Notes under the pieces: model-generated
The model's database searches: none
What the model was told of the DNA's origin: nothing
The model's input: the letters and a program-made list of their open reading frames with translations, nothing else
Shown: positions 44,768 to 55,967 of the stretch, piece after piece
Layout: each line of letters begins with the position of its first letter
Position numbering within the stretch: the first letter of the stretch is position 1
Translations under genes and position numbers: made by a program
From: Venturia oleaginea
Lineage: Eukaryota > Ascomycota > Dothideomycetes > Venturiales > Venturiaceae
Length of the DNA stretch: 64,000 nucleotides
Reading direction: 5' to 3'
Assembly: GCA_013176395.1 (NCBI GenBank)
Contig: JABMLP010000002.1
Location: 992,001 to 1,056,000 of the forward strand

Positions 44768-46936
44768 TCACGATAGCAGAATGTCGCACATTCCGTGTGG
44801 AATAGGCCCAGCGGGTGTGACAATTCGATTGCGCTCTTCGGGACTTTCGCGATTAAGTTGTTCCGCATCATCTTCTCGAATGGGTGTCACGGGCTGATCG
44901 AGTGACTGGAGGTCGCTTTCCCGGGCGGGTGAGCTGATGGGCGACCACAAGGGTCGTTCTGGCAAGGATGGAGAACTTGGTATCTCAAAGCGGCCCAGAA
45001 GAAGACCTCTTTCATCACTGTAAGACTTCTTTCGTGGTGTTACTGCTTGGTGATATGACGACCTGAACGGATGGTTGGGATTGTTGCGAGCTGCTGATGG
45101 GGAGACGGGTTGGAAAACGTGTTGGTCTTGTTTGCTGAAGCTGGCCTTCCGTTTCTGTGGAGCGGCTTTGATTTCAGCCACCCTCTCCAGTTTGCCAGAC
45201 TTCTCTGCTTTCGCCACGAGTTGACCATTTGGCTTTATCACTGTAAACTTGATCGTGTTGGTTTTCGTTGCCGCCTTTTTCTTGGGTGCAGCAGGCTTTT
45301 TCGCCTTGGCAGCTGTCGCAGCTTTCTTGACGGACTGTTTCTTCGGCGCAATCGTGGTCTGGATAGTGCTGGGCTTTTTCTTGCTGTCCACTGGAGCAAG
45401 AATGGGACTCGGAGCTGGAGTGGGGACACCAGCAGCCCGATCGAGAAACCTGTTCTTTGATGGAGAGTTTTTAATGATGACTTTTACCCCTTTGGCAGCC
45501 TTGATCCTCTCCACCTCCTCAGCAGTAAACTCCACGTGATCCGGATCATCCCATGGCCTCAATGCGGCACTCGTAGCGACAAAATCGCATGGTCCCTTGA
45601 CTACGAGATTCCACTCCAGGTCTTTGGGTGGAGTTTCGTTGTTGATCCAGACAGCCATGCCTCCATCTTTGCGATCACGAACAATGGCACTCATCTCCTT
45701 GACAATGCGCTTCACACCAGGCACCTTGAGAGTCGTCCCTACAACAATCAAAGCGTCCGGACGCGTCCTCATGTCGGCTTTCACAACAGATCCAATAGCC
45801 TCATCGTCGGGGTTGTGCTCATTGTAAAGCACCATGCGAGGTCGCAGGCGACCGATACCGTGTGAACGCTTGCCGGCATGCTGGGTGCGCACGCCGTCGG
45901 ACTCCTCGCAGGTTGGACACGTGGGCGGAACCGGGCCTTCGAAAATTTCAGGTTCGAGGTCTGAGGTTTGGTGGCATTTTGTGCACACCATTTTCGCGAG
46001 ACTGCCGTGCAATTGAACGGTTTTGGGCCATGGTCCTTTCCGCTCCAGGGGAACTTTGGTTGACAAGGGTGGAAGCGAGGTGTCGATGCCATCGACATTT
46101 TGAGTGTAGAGCCGCAACAACCGACCTTCGTGAGCAAGGGTCGCAAGCATGTGGTGAAATGGAGTTGCCGTGGCAGATTTTGTGGTGGTAGCGAGACTGC
46201 GAACCATGGTGTGGAAAGACGTTGTCGAATCGTCATCTTTGTAGACGGCAGCGTCGAACAGATCTTTGCCCGAAGATTTGAGGTTGTGTTCGCTTTTGAG
46301 AGTCTTGAATAGACCGGTGGACGAGCGAAAATCGGGGATTCCAGCAGAGACGGAGATGCCAGCACCTGCGACCACGACAATCTTGCGCTTCTTGTGTATC
46401 ACCTTGAGCAGCCTCTCCAATTGGATCTGGGCGGCGTCGCCGGACACTTCGCCAGAGGAGACGTCGAGGTGTTCGCACGCCTTGAACTGGTTGTTGAGCT
46501 TTCTTTTCTTTGCCGGCGACGGATTGTCCCCGTTCTGGGAGGATGGCGGCGTGTTGGCCATGTCGTCAGGGCTGGGGGTTGAAGCGAGTTCTGAGGGCTG
46601 GGAATGCTCTGAAGAGACAGGCGAAGGATAATCGCGAGGATAGCAGTCGGCAGGCGGGGGAGATGGAGAATGCGAAAGTACGCTCAAGCGCGAGCTACTG
46701 TCAGATTCGTAGCCGTCGTGCATTGCAGAGCAAGTAGTGGGTTTCATTGTCGACAGAGTGGTGGGCTTTATTGTCGAGAGAGTGGTGGACTTCATTGTCG
46801 AGAGAGTGGTGGGCTTCATTGTCGAGAGAGTGGTGGGCTTCATTGTCGAGAAGGCATTGTCGGGGGGGACAATCGAGGCAGGAGCAGCTTTGTCCTTTGA
46901 CAGCAGCTGGCTCGCTTTGCGTGTGAACCATGTCAT
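44768..46936 (-). CDS. HST4: Sirtuin NAD-dependent histone deacetylase, Hst3/Hst4 type
   Basis: Class I sirtuin; relatives remove acetyl from histone H3 Lys56 using NAD. Single exon, about 722 aa from the ATG at 46936; an internal ATG at 46723 (codon 72) is an alternative. Between them lie five octapeptide repeats (STMKPTTL-like) encoded by a 24 bp minisatellite. A basic AKKRKLNN near 142 may be a nuclear signal. The catalytic core starts VVVAGAGISVSAGIPDFRSS (~187), then LRLYTQNVDGID (NAD site), VQLHGSLAKM with the catalytic histidine, and a zinc finger CTKC...CPTC. IVVGTTLKV and AVWINNETPP follow. The C-terminal ~300 residues are a Lys/Ala/Pro-rich tail (KKAATAAKAKKPAAPKKK) and unstructured. 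It diverges from MED16 with 273 bp between start codons. Confidence 0.9.
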   Translation of the reverse strand: MTWFTRKASQLLSKDKAAPASIVPPDNAFSTMKPTTLSTMKPTTLSTMKSTTLSTIKPTTLSTMKPTTCSAMHDGYESDSSSRLSVLSHSPSPPPADCYPRDYPSPVSSEHSQPSELASTPSPDDMANTPPSSQNGDNPSPAKKRKLNNQFKACEHLDVSSGEVSGDAAQIQLERLLKVIHKKRKIVVVAGAGISVSAGIPDFRSSTGLFKTLKSEHNLKSSGKDLFDAAVYKDDDSTTSFHTMVRSLATTTKSATATPFHHMLATLAHEGRLLRLYTQNVDGIDTSLPPLSTKVPLERKGPWPKTVQLHGSLAKMVCTKCHQTSDLEPEIFEGPVPPTCPTCEESDGVRTQHAGKRSHGIGRLRPRMVLYNEHNPDDEAIGSVVKADMRTRPDALIVVGTTLKVPGVKRIVKEMSAIVRDRKDGGMAVWINNETPPKDLEWNLVVKGPCDFVATSAALRPWDDPDHVEFTAEEVERIKAAKGVKVIIKNSPSKNRFLDRAAGVPTPAPSPILAPVDSKKKPSTIQTTIAPKKQSVKKAATAAKAKKPAAPKKKAATKTNTIKFTVIKPNGQLVAKAEKSGKLERVAEIKAAPQKRKASFSKQDQHVFQPVSPSAARNNPNHPFRSSYHQAVTPRKKSYSDERGLLLGRFEIPSSPSLPERPLWSPISSPARESDLQSLDQPVTPIREDDAEQLNRESPEERNRIVTPAGPIPHGMCDILLS
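46743..46852 (+). repeat. 24 bp coding minisatellite in the sirtuin N-terminus
   Basis: Four complete units of TTCATTGTCGAGAGAGTGGT-GGGC type plus a partial fifth run head to tail. They differ by single substitutions (units 1 and 2). As 24 is a multiple of three, copy-number change would only add or remove octapeptides. Confidence 0.93.
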
Positions 46937-47209
46937 TGACGCGAAGAAAACGCGCGCGGACAGGCTCCGGGAGCGCGTCGAGTAAGGCGGGAGGCTGGGT
47001 GGTGAGGATGAGCAGTGGAGGAGTTCGGTCGTCAGTCGTCGTTGCAGCGCGGAGGAGCGAGGGACCCAGCATGCAAGCGAGTGCCAGTGCCAGTGCTGTC
47101 CCAAACAATAGGATAAACATTGTGCATGGTCCATGCTGCCGTGCCCTCTCAATTGCATCCATTGAGGAAGCAAACAAAACAATGGTCTGCAACAACGAGA
47201 ACAGCTGCC
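46937..47209. promoter_or_regulatory. Divergent promoter between sirtuin and MED16
   Basis: 273 bp between the chosen start codons. The minus-strand sirtuin frame is open across this whole interval and into MED16 exon 1 (to 47299), and the MED16 frame is open upstream to an ATG at 47126. Start choice at both genes therefore carries some doubt. Confidence 0.5.
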
Positions 47210-50200
47210 ATGGACGGGAATCATCACGACGGGAACCATCAGGACCGGCATGATCAGGACCAGTTGATGGAGGACCTGTTCGGCGACGAAAACAATCATG
47301 TCAACGTCGCCATCACCTCACCTCCCGCAAAAGGCCTGCTACAGAGACTCGATCATCTTGCCGCTACCAATTGTTGCCAGTGCGTTTGACAGCTTTCTTT
47401 TGTTCGACGTCTCCTCTCAACTTCCCCTTTCTAATCGTCGGCAAGGAAAATTGCTTGGTCGAGATTTGGCTGTATAGCTGCCGTAAGCGAGGTCGGAAAG
47501 GGTGTAGATCTATACACCTACATTCGAGATGCCAAAGATGGCTCCTGGAATATCGCAAAGCCGATACCCTTGTGGCCTCCGGTTGCCGAAAACCATCACA
47601 TCGCCCATATAACATGGAGCCATATGGGAAACGACCTGACCGTGGTCGACACCTGTGGTCGCATCCTGATCTATTCCACAGGCTTCGCCTTGGGCCAGAT
47701 GATGCTGGTAAGGCCTGCAAACAATGATGCCGACGACGAGCTGAGCTCTTTGGTTGGTCTACATTGGCTGCCTGTCTTTCCTCACACTCAAAAAGTATGT
47801 CGACTTTTCCCATCCGTCACGCGCCCAACTGACTGAATGATACAAAGTCGGGTATTTTCTGGTCCGCAAGACGACAAGGAGATGACTGGAAATTCAACAT
47901 GTCCCATCACATGTTGAGTGGTCCGTACAATCCAGCCGATGGGAAATCTGCCTTGGTGTGCTTGACTCGGAGCGGTGTCCTTCGATTGCTATTTCAGCAG
48001 CGGGATGGTAAATGGCAGGAAACGAATGTGGAGATTGAGGGTCCCGCCATCGCTGTCGAGTCTTCCTTTACCCATGCGTCGTTCGCTCCCAATGTTGGTA
48101 AGGTAATGAGCCGGTTTTCAATATCCAGATCTGACTGCCAACAGATAAAAACCTACTGCTGGCCGCTCACCAAGTAAGCGGCGCATTGAAAATCTATAAC
48201 ATCGCCTTCAATTGGGGGGACCAATCAGACTCTAAGGACCCGCAGGCGCAAGCCCAAGCCCAAGCTACCTTGCGCCCGGTATTGGCTGTCACTTCCCTGT
48301 TAGAAGTGGCCTCATGCTTCCCAGCTGGCCTGTCGTCGGGAGCTCAGGTTGAGGATGGTGCTTCGAGTGCAGACAATTGTCTGTCCTATCAGCTGTCTCA
48401 TCTCGAGCTGCTCCCTCATGCGCCAGAACAGGGCTCAAAGGAGCCGAGCGTGCGAACTGTTATGGCCGTCTTCACCGTCACACCCTCGCCATCGGCCATG
48501 ATGGATTCGATGCAACATCATCAACAAATCTCCAGCACGATTTGTAGCTGGGAATTGAAGACTGGGCTTCAGGACAAGGTCGCCATTTGCTTTGATTTGC
48601 TTTCGGTGAAGAAGAAGGCTTGCAGTGCAATTCCTTTCCGAGTAAGTCGTGGCTACTGCTTTGTTAAACCACGTGCTGATACGCTGTTAGAATCGCGCCC
48701 GCCTTCAACGACTTGCAGATATCTCACTTCACCCGGCTGTACTGAATGTTGTTTCGATCAGGAATCATACCATGTTGGCATTCACCATGAGCGACGGCTC
48801 AATACAGTTTAGATATAGAGAGACCATGGACATCGTTATTGCCGATGACAAGCATGATGAAGTACACACGATGCCTCAAAGTGGCTTCGCGTTTTCCAAT
48901 ATCGACGGATGTAAGCTTCGCTCCTGCCAGAATGATGCTAAAGTTTGACTCGATTCCAGATTTGCATGCCACATTCTCACCAAGCGCATGTGTTGTTGCT
49001 ATGCTGAAGCTGGATGGCACTGTCAAGGTAGAGAAGATGCAATACCTGCTCACCTCTTTGAATGAGATCAAGGAAGATGATCGTGAGTTATTTGTCGCCC
49101 GGATGGTGGGCATTCCTAACACCGAAGCAGCAAGGTACGGGTCAGTTACAGCTGTACTGGCGCTACAGCACAGTTCTGCTTGTATGCAGTACAAGAGCAC
49201 TGATGATTTGCTCTCAATACTTCCCAAGGACCTGAGTGAAGGTATTATAGCACGGAACTTGATATCAAACCATAGCTGACACACATACTTCAGCTCTAAC
49301 TCACGGTTTTCTTACCAAAGCTTGCAAGTTTCTATCGGTCAACTTCGACTTTGTGTCGGACGACAATCAGAAGCAAATTCCTGGTCTGTATCGTCACCAC
49401 CTTCTTTTTAAATGTCTGAGTATTCAAAGTACTCTTGGTTCTTCTGACAAGAGGGGCCCGCGGAAACTCTCTGCCAGACTTGCATGGATCACGATCAACC
49501 TTCGACTCATATCTTTGTGTATTAGCATGAACCTCCGCTCCAACGAAAATCTACGACCAGGTTAGACTCTCTCCTTTCCTCTATAGATTCTCAACTAATG
49601 GATCGACAGAAATGGCCATATCCCTGGTCGGCCTCGTGAAATGGTCTCTAGATATTTGCGTCTACCTCCTCCAAGAACTCTTCGCCATCCACAACAAAAT
49701 TCGCCACGCCACCCGAGCAGGTGATGTTGACAAAGAAAAGGATCTTGTCTGGATCCAAGAACATATGTCAAAGGAACACTCGCCCGCCATCCTGATCCTC
49801 CTCTGCTCCATTCCCCGAATCCTCCTGCGCATGATTTTCCGACCCTTGAGGCACGGTATGATTCACTCCACAAACGGCTTTAAAACAAGTCTACAATATG
49901 AACATAAAATGGCTTTCAACAAACTCCTTCAAATCTACCAGGCAACACCCATCTCAATTCTCCCACTGGAGACGTACTTGATGGACGTAGATACTTTGGT
50001 AAAAACCGCCTACCGCAACGCCGGCATAAGCGACGCTAAACGCGAAGAGTGCGAAAGAGAAATGTTCCTCACAGCCACAATCCCCACCATCCTGACGCCC
50101 TGCATCACCGAAATGCTCACCACCAAACTCACCAGCCTCGCCAGCCAAGTCGATCAAGGCAAAATCTACCTCCACGATATTTCCTGGCTCGGTTTGACGG

Positions 50201-50478
50201 ATGATGGGAAGACGAAGAGGTGGCATCGGGACCATGTTGTTGATGTTATTAGAAAGTTGCCGTTGAGTAAAGAGTCAAGGTTGAGGGTGTGTCCGAGGTG
50301 TGGGAGCGTTATGGAGGATATTACTCCGGCTATGCAGGGGATTGCTGCGGGCACGGGGCAGATGCCGTGGGTTTGGCAGAGTCAGAAGACTTGTATTTGT
50401 TATAACAGTTGGGCCAGTGTGGGGCCGAGGGGGCAGAAGAGGAAGTTGGAGGAAGGAGGTGCTGGTGGTGGCATGTGA
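47210..50478 (+). CDS. MED16: Mediator complex subunit 16 (Sin4)
   Basis: Tail-module subunit of the RNA polymerase II Mediator, contacting activators. Eight exons: 47210-47379, 47446-47794, 47848-48097, 48145-48641, 48691-48910, 48960-49241, 49294-49560 and 49610-50478, with seven introns of 47-66 bp; product about 967 aa. All phases close. The N-terminus (LFGDENNHVNVAI, KGLLQRLDHLAATNCCQ) leads to a WD-like propeller: KIAWSRFGCIAAV, GLHWLPVFPHTQK, GIFWSARRQGDDWKF, MLAFTMSDGSIQFRYRETM, and YLHATFSPSACVVAML. The C-terminal domain contains ITEMLTTKLTSLASQVDQG and a Cys pair block CPRCGSVMEDITP followed by TCICYNSWASVGP, typical of fungal Med16. An upstream in-frame ATG at 47126 would add 28 residues. 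It ends convergently with DPP3. Confidence 0.93.
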
Positions 50479-51033
50479 TGTTTATGAAAAAGGTATGAAT
50501 AGGACTGGGTTTTTGGATATTGCTTCTGTCGTAGGGCTTGGAAATGAGGCGTCTTGCAAGAGTGGGAAGAGGGAAGCGGGGCAGTCTGGAATTGGATATG
50601 ACTTGGCCTTACGACGTCGTACAAGTAGGTTTTATGGACGCATTCGATTTGGTGGGATATCTCGATTTCTCATTTCTGTACTTTTACTATGTACTTCACG
50701 ATTTGATTAGATCTCCTACGCCTCCTGCCGGAGTGAATCTTACTGCGGTATCGAGACCCTACGAAAGCATGTCCATCTCACCTCCCAATATCGATATCGA
50801 TGTCGAGAAATCGGCAGCAAACCTGAAGGAATATATTGCCAAGAATCTCGCGACACCGACCAAATCTCAAATATATACACTGCAACAACTTGACCATTCG
50901 TAAGAGGGTGTAGTATTCATATCCATGCAGTCATCTCCCTCCTTTTTGGTCACCGAAACCCATGATCCCAACTAGTAGATATTGGCACCAACTCCATGCT
51001 CAAATTTCATCGCTATCCCATGTACCCGCAGAC
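50479..51033. other. Convergent 3' region between MED16 and DPP3
   Basis: No ORF with coding character in 555 bp; probable 3' untranslated regions of both genes. Confidence 0.5.
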
Positions 51034-53210
51034 TCAAATATAAGTCCTCTCAGCATAACTCTTGATCAGCCCTGCGGGACTAGCCTCATACTCCCTCAAC
51101 TCAATCTTCCCATCATCATGAACAAATGTATTCCCCTGTACAAACACCTTCCTAGGAGTCTTCTTCGCAATAATAACCGGCCTCACCTTGTCAGCGAAGA
51201 AGGAATCGACTTCGGTGATATCGTTGTACATTTTGAGGCCTCCCTCAACGTCGGCGGTAGCCTTGTAGATGTGCAATTCCTGCAGATACTTGTCGACAGC
51301 CGGTCGCCCTATACTGATGATCTTGTTCCGATCAAGCTTGATGGTCAAGTCGCTGAGATCGTCCTTGGTGTAATCGAGCGCGCAGAACTCCGGACCAGCA
51401 TCCAAGAATGTGCGAAGGATGGAGAAACGAGCCTGCATGTGAGCTTGTCCCCACTTGCGGGCTTTTGGATCCCAGAATTCGAGGGCAGCAATGCCGGCAC
51501 GCGCCATGGAGAGGTAGCCAGCAAATAGAATATCGCCGGCCTCGTTGTTGATATCGAGCTTTCCATCGCCAAAGCCGAAGATTTGGAGGACTTCGAAATC
51601 ACAGCTCAAAGCCATGGCTACAGCCTCAGCGCGACACTCCTCGTAGCTTGCAGCGGTGGCGCCAAAAGTTGAGCCCCAAGTCTGACCAGGTTTGTACCAG
51701 CTTGTCACGGGCTTCCCAGTGAGTGGATTGATTGGTGGGTTCTTGATGTCGAAGTTGTACTCGCCTGGAGCAGTCTCTTGAAGTAGCTTACCACATCCGT
51801 GACCTAGAAGCTCATGTAGACCTACTTGTACTTCAAAAGCAGCGTCTCTGCACTTTTGGTAAACTGCCTGGTCTGCGTCCTTGATAAATGGGATCTTCTC
51901 ATCGGGAGCTTTGGCGCTCAGAACGTTGCCCAAGGAGACGTTCTTGAAGCCCTCCGTTTGTCGAATGTCGTCATAATTAGGGATGTTGATGCCTGCTGGT
52001 ATTCCGCTGCCCGCAAAAGTCAAGACTTCGAGGGACGTGAAGTCAGGGCTTAAAAACTTGTCCTTCTCGAAGTCCTTGTTCCAGGGTAGCTTCGGGATTA
52101 GAGATGGCGCAGCATCAACAAGCTTGCCAAATGCCTTCGTTCGCTCCTTGTTGACCATAGCAGCAAAGCCTTCCCACTCGCCGCGAATGCCATGAGGATC
52201 TCTGTATGTCTCCACGAAGCCGATGTCGCTTTCGACCATGGGTCCTTTATCGCGAATCCAGTATCGCTGACTCTCCTTGTATGCCTGTAAAGAGCCTGTT
52301 CGGAAGGACTTCGAGTATTCCCCCATCATCTTGATCTGGTTGTCGTTGGCAGCATGTTTGCCAGCGTTTTCGATCGCGTCTGCGATGGTGCCCATCTCTT
52401 TGCTGTGATCTCCGAAACTAAGGATGAGCTTCTTGCCCTTCAATTTGCCTTCCAAGTCCCATTCTGACTCTGCGATATCGAGCTGGTCGCCACTCGGCCT
52501 GTCCATCTGTGATGCAATCAAGACCTCGAAACCATTGGGATTCTTTCGAATACGTGTATTCTCAGGCAAGAATTTCTTGGACTCCAAGAAATCGCTTATG
52601 ATTGTGATCTCCTCTTTCGTGATGTCTGGCGAGTTCGGATAGTACGTGCTCAAGTGTCCAGCGTCAGGGTATCCCAAGTGCATCAGTCCCACGTCTCTCC
52701 CTACAAACAAGCCATCCTTGATCTGCTCCCACAACTGTATTGTCTTGGGTGTGAGGGCGCCAATGGCTTTGAAGGTGGTGGGATCGATTCGAGGGATGAA
52801 TTTGGAGTCTCCGAAGGACTTGTAGTTGCCGCAATTGCCAAGAAACTGTGCAGAATAATTCAAGAAGTGCTTGAGCTCTTCGTCTGACAACCCAGCCTTC
52901 TCTTGTGCAGCTTTCCAATTTCCTTCAAAAGCATTATGAAGCTCGACTATGAAGTCGTAGATGGATTCGGACTCGGGACTGCATTGGCGCAGGACGATTC
53001 GTGTACCGGCGAAACAGGCCCTGGCATTTATCAGTAGACGTAGGGCCTCAGTTCCCAAAGGAGAGCTTTCAACAGCAACGCTTACCTGGATGTGAAGTGA
53101 GCATAGAGCTTCTCCTCGTCGCTCAATGCCTCGAAGTGTGGCTTGATCTCTAGCGGAACAACCGAAGGCGGGTTATCAGCCAGATAGTGCTTGAGAGTCT
53201 CTGCGTCCAT
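51034..53210 (-). CDS. DPP3: Dipeptidyl peptidase III
   Basis: Cytosolic zinc metallopeptidase (family M49) that removes dipeptides from the N-terminus of short peptides. Two exons on the minus strand, 53210-53086 and 53020-51034, with a 65 bp intron; product about 703 aa, matching the family (~700-740). The splice joins AHFTSR to ACFAGTRIVLRQCSPES. Zinc ligands are in HELLGH (HExxGH, unique to M49) and the EECRAE motif downstream. Other conserved blocks include NYKSFGDSKFIPR, LSFGDHSKEM, YWIRDKGPMVESDIGF, PAGINIPNYDDIRQ and ETYRDPHGIRGEWEGF. The final residues RTYI end near the usual C-terminus. No signal peptide is seen, in keeping with the cytosol. The unspliced frame opens with an intron-encoded Met at 53058, which I reject as a start. 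Confidence 0.95.
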
Positions 53211-55967
53211 AGCCGTACTGGTGGTTCTACTTTGTGTATATGTTCAAGTGGTGGTGTTTGAGCTCAAGGTGCGGGGCAGTCTAGGTACGCCACATGAGGT
53301 TGGCGGGGAGGCTTTGCCAAGAACGGATGAAGCGCATATGGTAGGCATAGGAAATTTTCCAATCACATGCTCTTTAGATTGGTTCTATTCAGTCTCCAAC
53401 CACAGATATTTTCGTGCCTGTCTCATTGCCGTCGGCGTTTGCCATCTCAAGGTTTCACATAGCCTTGCCATCAGCCTTTCATGTTCAAAGCTATCAGAAT
53501 CCTATCCCAACAACTGTTCTTGATCATCTCGACGACAGCTGGGGTAGGATCCGAGAAGTCTGTGTAGATCTTTATCTTTTATCCACCTGGCGAACTGAAA
53601 CATGGCTAGAATTTTCCCCGTCGTTTTAATTGTCACGTATCTGGAATATCAAGGTCCAAGTTCCGTCCTTCAGCATCAGCCTTGGACTTAGCCTCACTAG
53701 GTGTAGGGAGAACGGCAAATAATGTTGCCCGGCCTATCATGAAGTACCCATTACCAGTGTCCCAGCATGATAACGGTCTGTTCGACCCATGGTGGTACTC
53801 CAAGAAGGGCGCATGCCCCGCTTCCATGCCTTAATAAGGGCGTTGCTTCAGACTCGGGATGAGGCTGTCGAGGTGCGCATCTATCTGCATGCATTCTGTT
53901 GGCATGGTGTTGGCAACTGTTGGGTACGTGCTTAGAATCATCGGGAATTCCATATCTTCAAGAAGGACGGGATTAGTCTGCTCTATCCCCTACGAAGGAT
54001 GGTCTCGTTAGGGTTGTTGAAGGACCGTCGAGGAATCCTCTCTAGGCAAGCTAATCCGCATTCGGGAAAGTGGGGCTTTCATAGGAGAGCGCAAACCTTA
54101 GGGTTACAATTCGAATCTCCATCATTCAGACTCCATCTTTCGCGTTGGCACAGCCTATCGACAAACAATGGGTGACGCTCTCCGAGTCTCCGCCATGAAC
54201 ATCGTGAAGACCCGTCTGACCCTAACCACGACCCCTCTAAATGGGTAGAGTAACGTCGCGCATCAACATGGCTGAGGATAGGAGAAAAGTACTCTCGTGT
54301 TGAAGCTTCGTCCATGTCCACATCAAATTGTCACCATCCTTCGCAAAACCAAAATTACAATTGCCGGTGCTTCCGAAACTGAGAAATTATTTATCAAGGT
54401 GGAGAAACTACTCGAAAAACGGGATTTCGGACTAAAGGTTGCGTAGATATCTGGAGATGAAGTGTTGCCTGCGGTCAGAAGAGCACGGAAGAGAGGAGAT
54501 TCGGTGTTTGAGAATGTCTGCACGGGGGAGAAACTTGCTGATGGGCAATTCGATCCCATTTACGCTCAAGCATATCTAGGTGAGTTCATCTTTAATTCCT
54601 CCATGAAGTCTAATAATAGCAGGTGGGCTCGGAATTATAGCCTCGCTCCGCCATGGTGCGGATATTGTTATCTGTGGCAGACTGTCCGATGCATCTCCCG
54701 TCATTGGAGCAGCAAAATGGTGGCATAATTGGCAAAGATCCGACTTTAATCAATTGGCGAATGCATTCGTTGCTGGACACTTGATTGAGTGCTCGACCTA
54801 TGTCTGTGGCGGAAACTATACGGGATTTAAAGAACTGGAAAGTCAAGGATGGGACGCCATTGGCTATCCCATCCCATCGCTGATGGCATAAAGCTCCCTG
54901 GCTACCTGCTGGATCTTTGTGGCAGCTAAGCCCAGGTCGGGGGAACATGACCAGTATCATCAAATGTAAGGCTGAGCTGGGACAGAATGCCAGCGATCCC
55001 GTCGATAGCATCCCGGGAAAAGCAAGGTTTTGGGAATTGTAGACACCAATTAGTCTGGTGTATCTGTGCATGTTCAGCTAGATGGTGGGGCTTTATCACT
55101 TCACGTTCGATGGCGTTAAGCCATTACAGGCGTGTTGACCGATGGTTTTGATGATACCTTGTTCTTCCAATCAGGAGACAAATATACCGTCCCATTGTAA
55201 AATATGTCTTTCGCCGAGCAAAATAATTTTCTTGAAATGTCCAACCGCGAGAGAACCATGAAGCGGCTGTCATGATTCAGGAACTAGGCAGATTGCCATA
55301 TGATAATCGTGGTCTATTGTCTAGGCATTGTAGCACCTCGAAACACCTATGCCTTCTTCGTCGCTATCTTATGTGCACAACTCATGAACCAGGCGAACTG
55401 TTTACCAAGCTGGGACACCAGCTGGATTGCATCGCTGGCTGTCCTTGCAACGTGAACGTCAATATGTTATAATGCTAAGGGCGGTGACAGTGCGAGTGTG
55501 GTCTAAAGACAAACCGTGCTACGGCGAAGCGCGTATGTTTGTTGTTCCTGACTAGCGAAAGCGCTGAGGTGATAGATACGAGTGAATCTCTCGGTATAGT
55601 CGTTGTATATCAGTCGGTCAGGTACCCGTCGGCAAGCTGCAATCCAATGAAGCCGGGACTTATCCGTAGTCGTCGTAACAAAAGCAGACAAACATGAGGT
55701 TGAATGGTGGTGAATCGATGATCGGAAATGGCAATAGTTCTAGAGGGCCGCTTCGCTGGCGGCTCAGCGTCTGTTTGTCCTTTATCATAAACCTGCGAAT
55801 CATCAAACTCCTGTCACACCAACCTATCACCACCTAGGAATAATCACCATTAATATATCATAAGCTTCCCTTTCTCCCATTCGCGATGTTGTGAGGAATT
55901 TCCACCGCCTATCAATTTGCCCTCACTCTCCTTTATTGCGTCAGGACGACGCACCACTAAGACAGCC
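53211..55967. other. Gene-poor interval with a decayed AtuA-type gene
   Basis: Except for the AtuA remnant at 54321-54891, I see no coding region that can be defended. A minus-strand 64-codon frame at 53633-53827 has fairly protein-like composition but no family. The right end holds the MCH1 promoter. Confidence 0.5.
54321..54891 (+). pseudogene. AtuA/DUF1446 family remnant
   Basis: Relic of an acyclic-terpene-utilisation AtuA-like gene. The frame from 54321 reads ILRKTKITIAGAS, then EKLLEKRDFGLKVA, a TAG stop at 54444-54446 where relatives have Trp or Tyr, ISGDEVLPAVRRARKRGD and QFDPIYAQAYL. A conserved-looking 43 bp intron (54580-54622, GTGAGT...AGCAG) joins in phase to GGLGIIASLRHGADIVICGR, LSDASPVIGAAKWWH, AFVAGHLIECSTYVCGGN and WDAIGYPI, then the frame ends at TAA 54889-54891. 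The expected first ~100 residues and the entire C-terminal half are not recognisable on either side. Intact relatives are several hundred residues long. The internal stop plus double truncation make it a pseudogene; preserved splice signals suggest recent decay. A gene model starting at the ATG-less middle is not credible. Confidence 0.8.

Noticed and set aside
53633..53827. 64-codon minus-strand frame with a protein-like ending (ADAEGRNLDLDIPDT)
   Set aside because: No family recognised, no phase-consistent upstream exon found; kept only as a note in the gene-poor interval.
54610..55071. 153-codon minus-strand frame
   Set aside because: It lies antisense over the AtuA remnant and has no protein family character.
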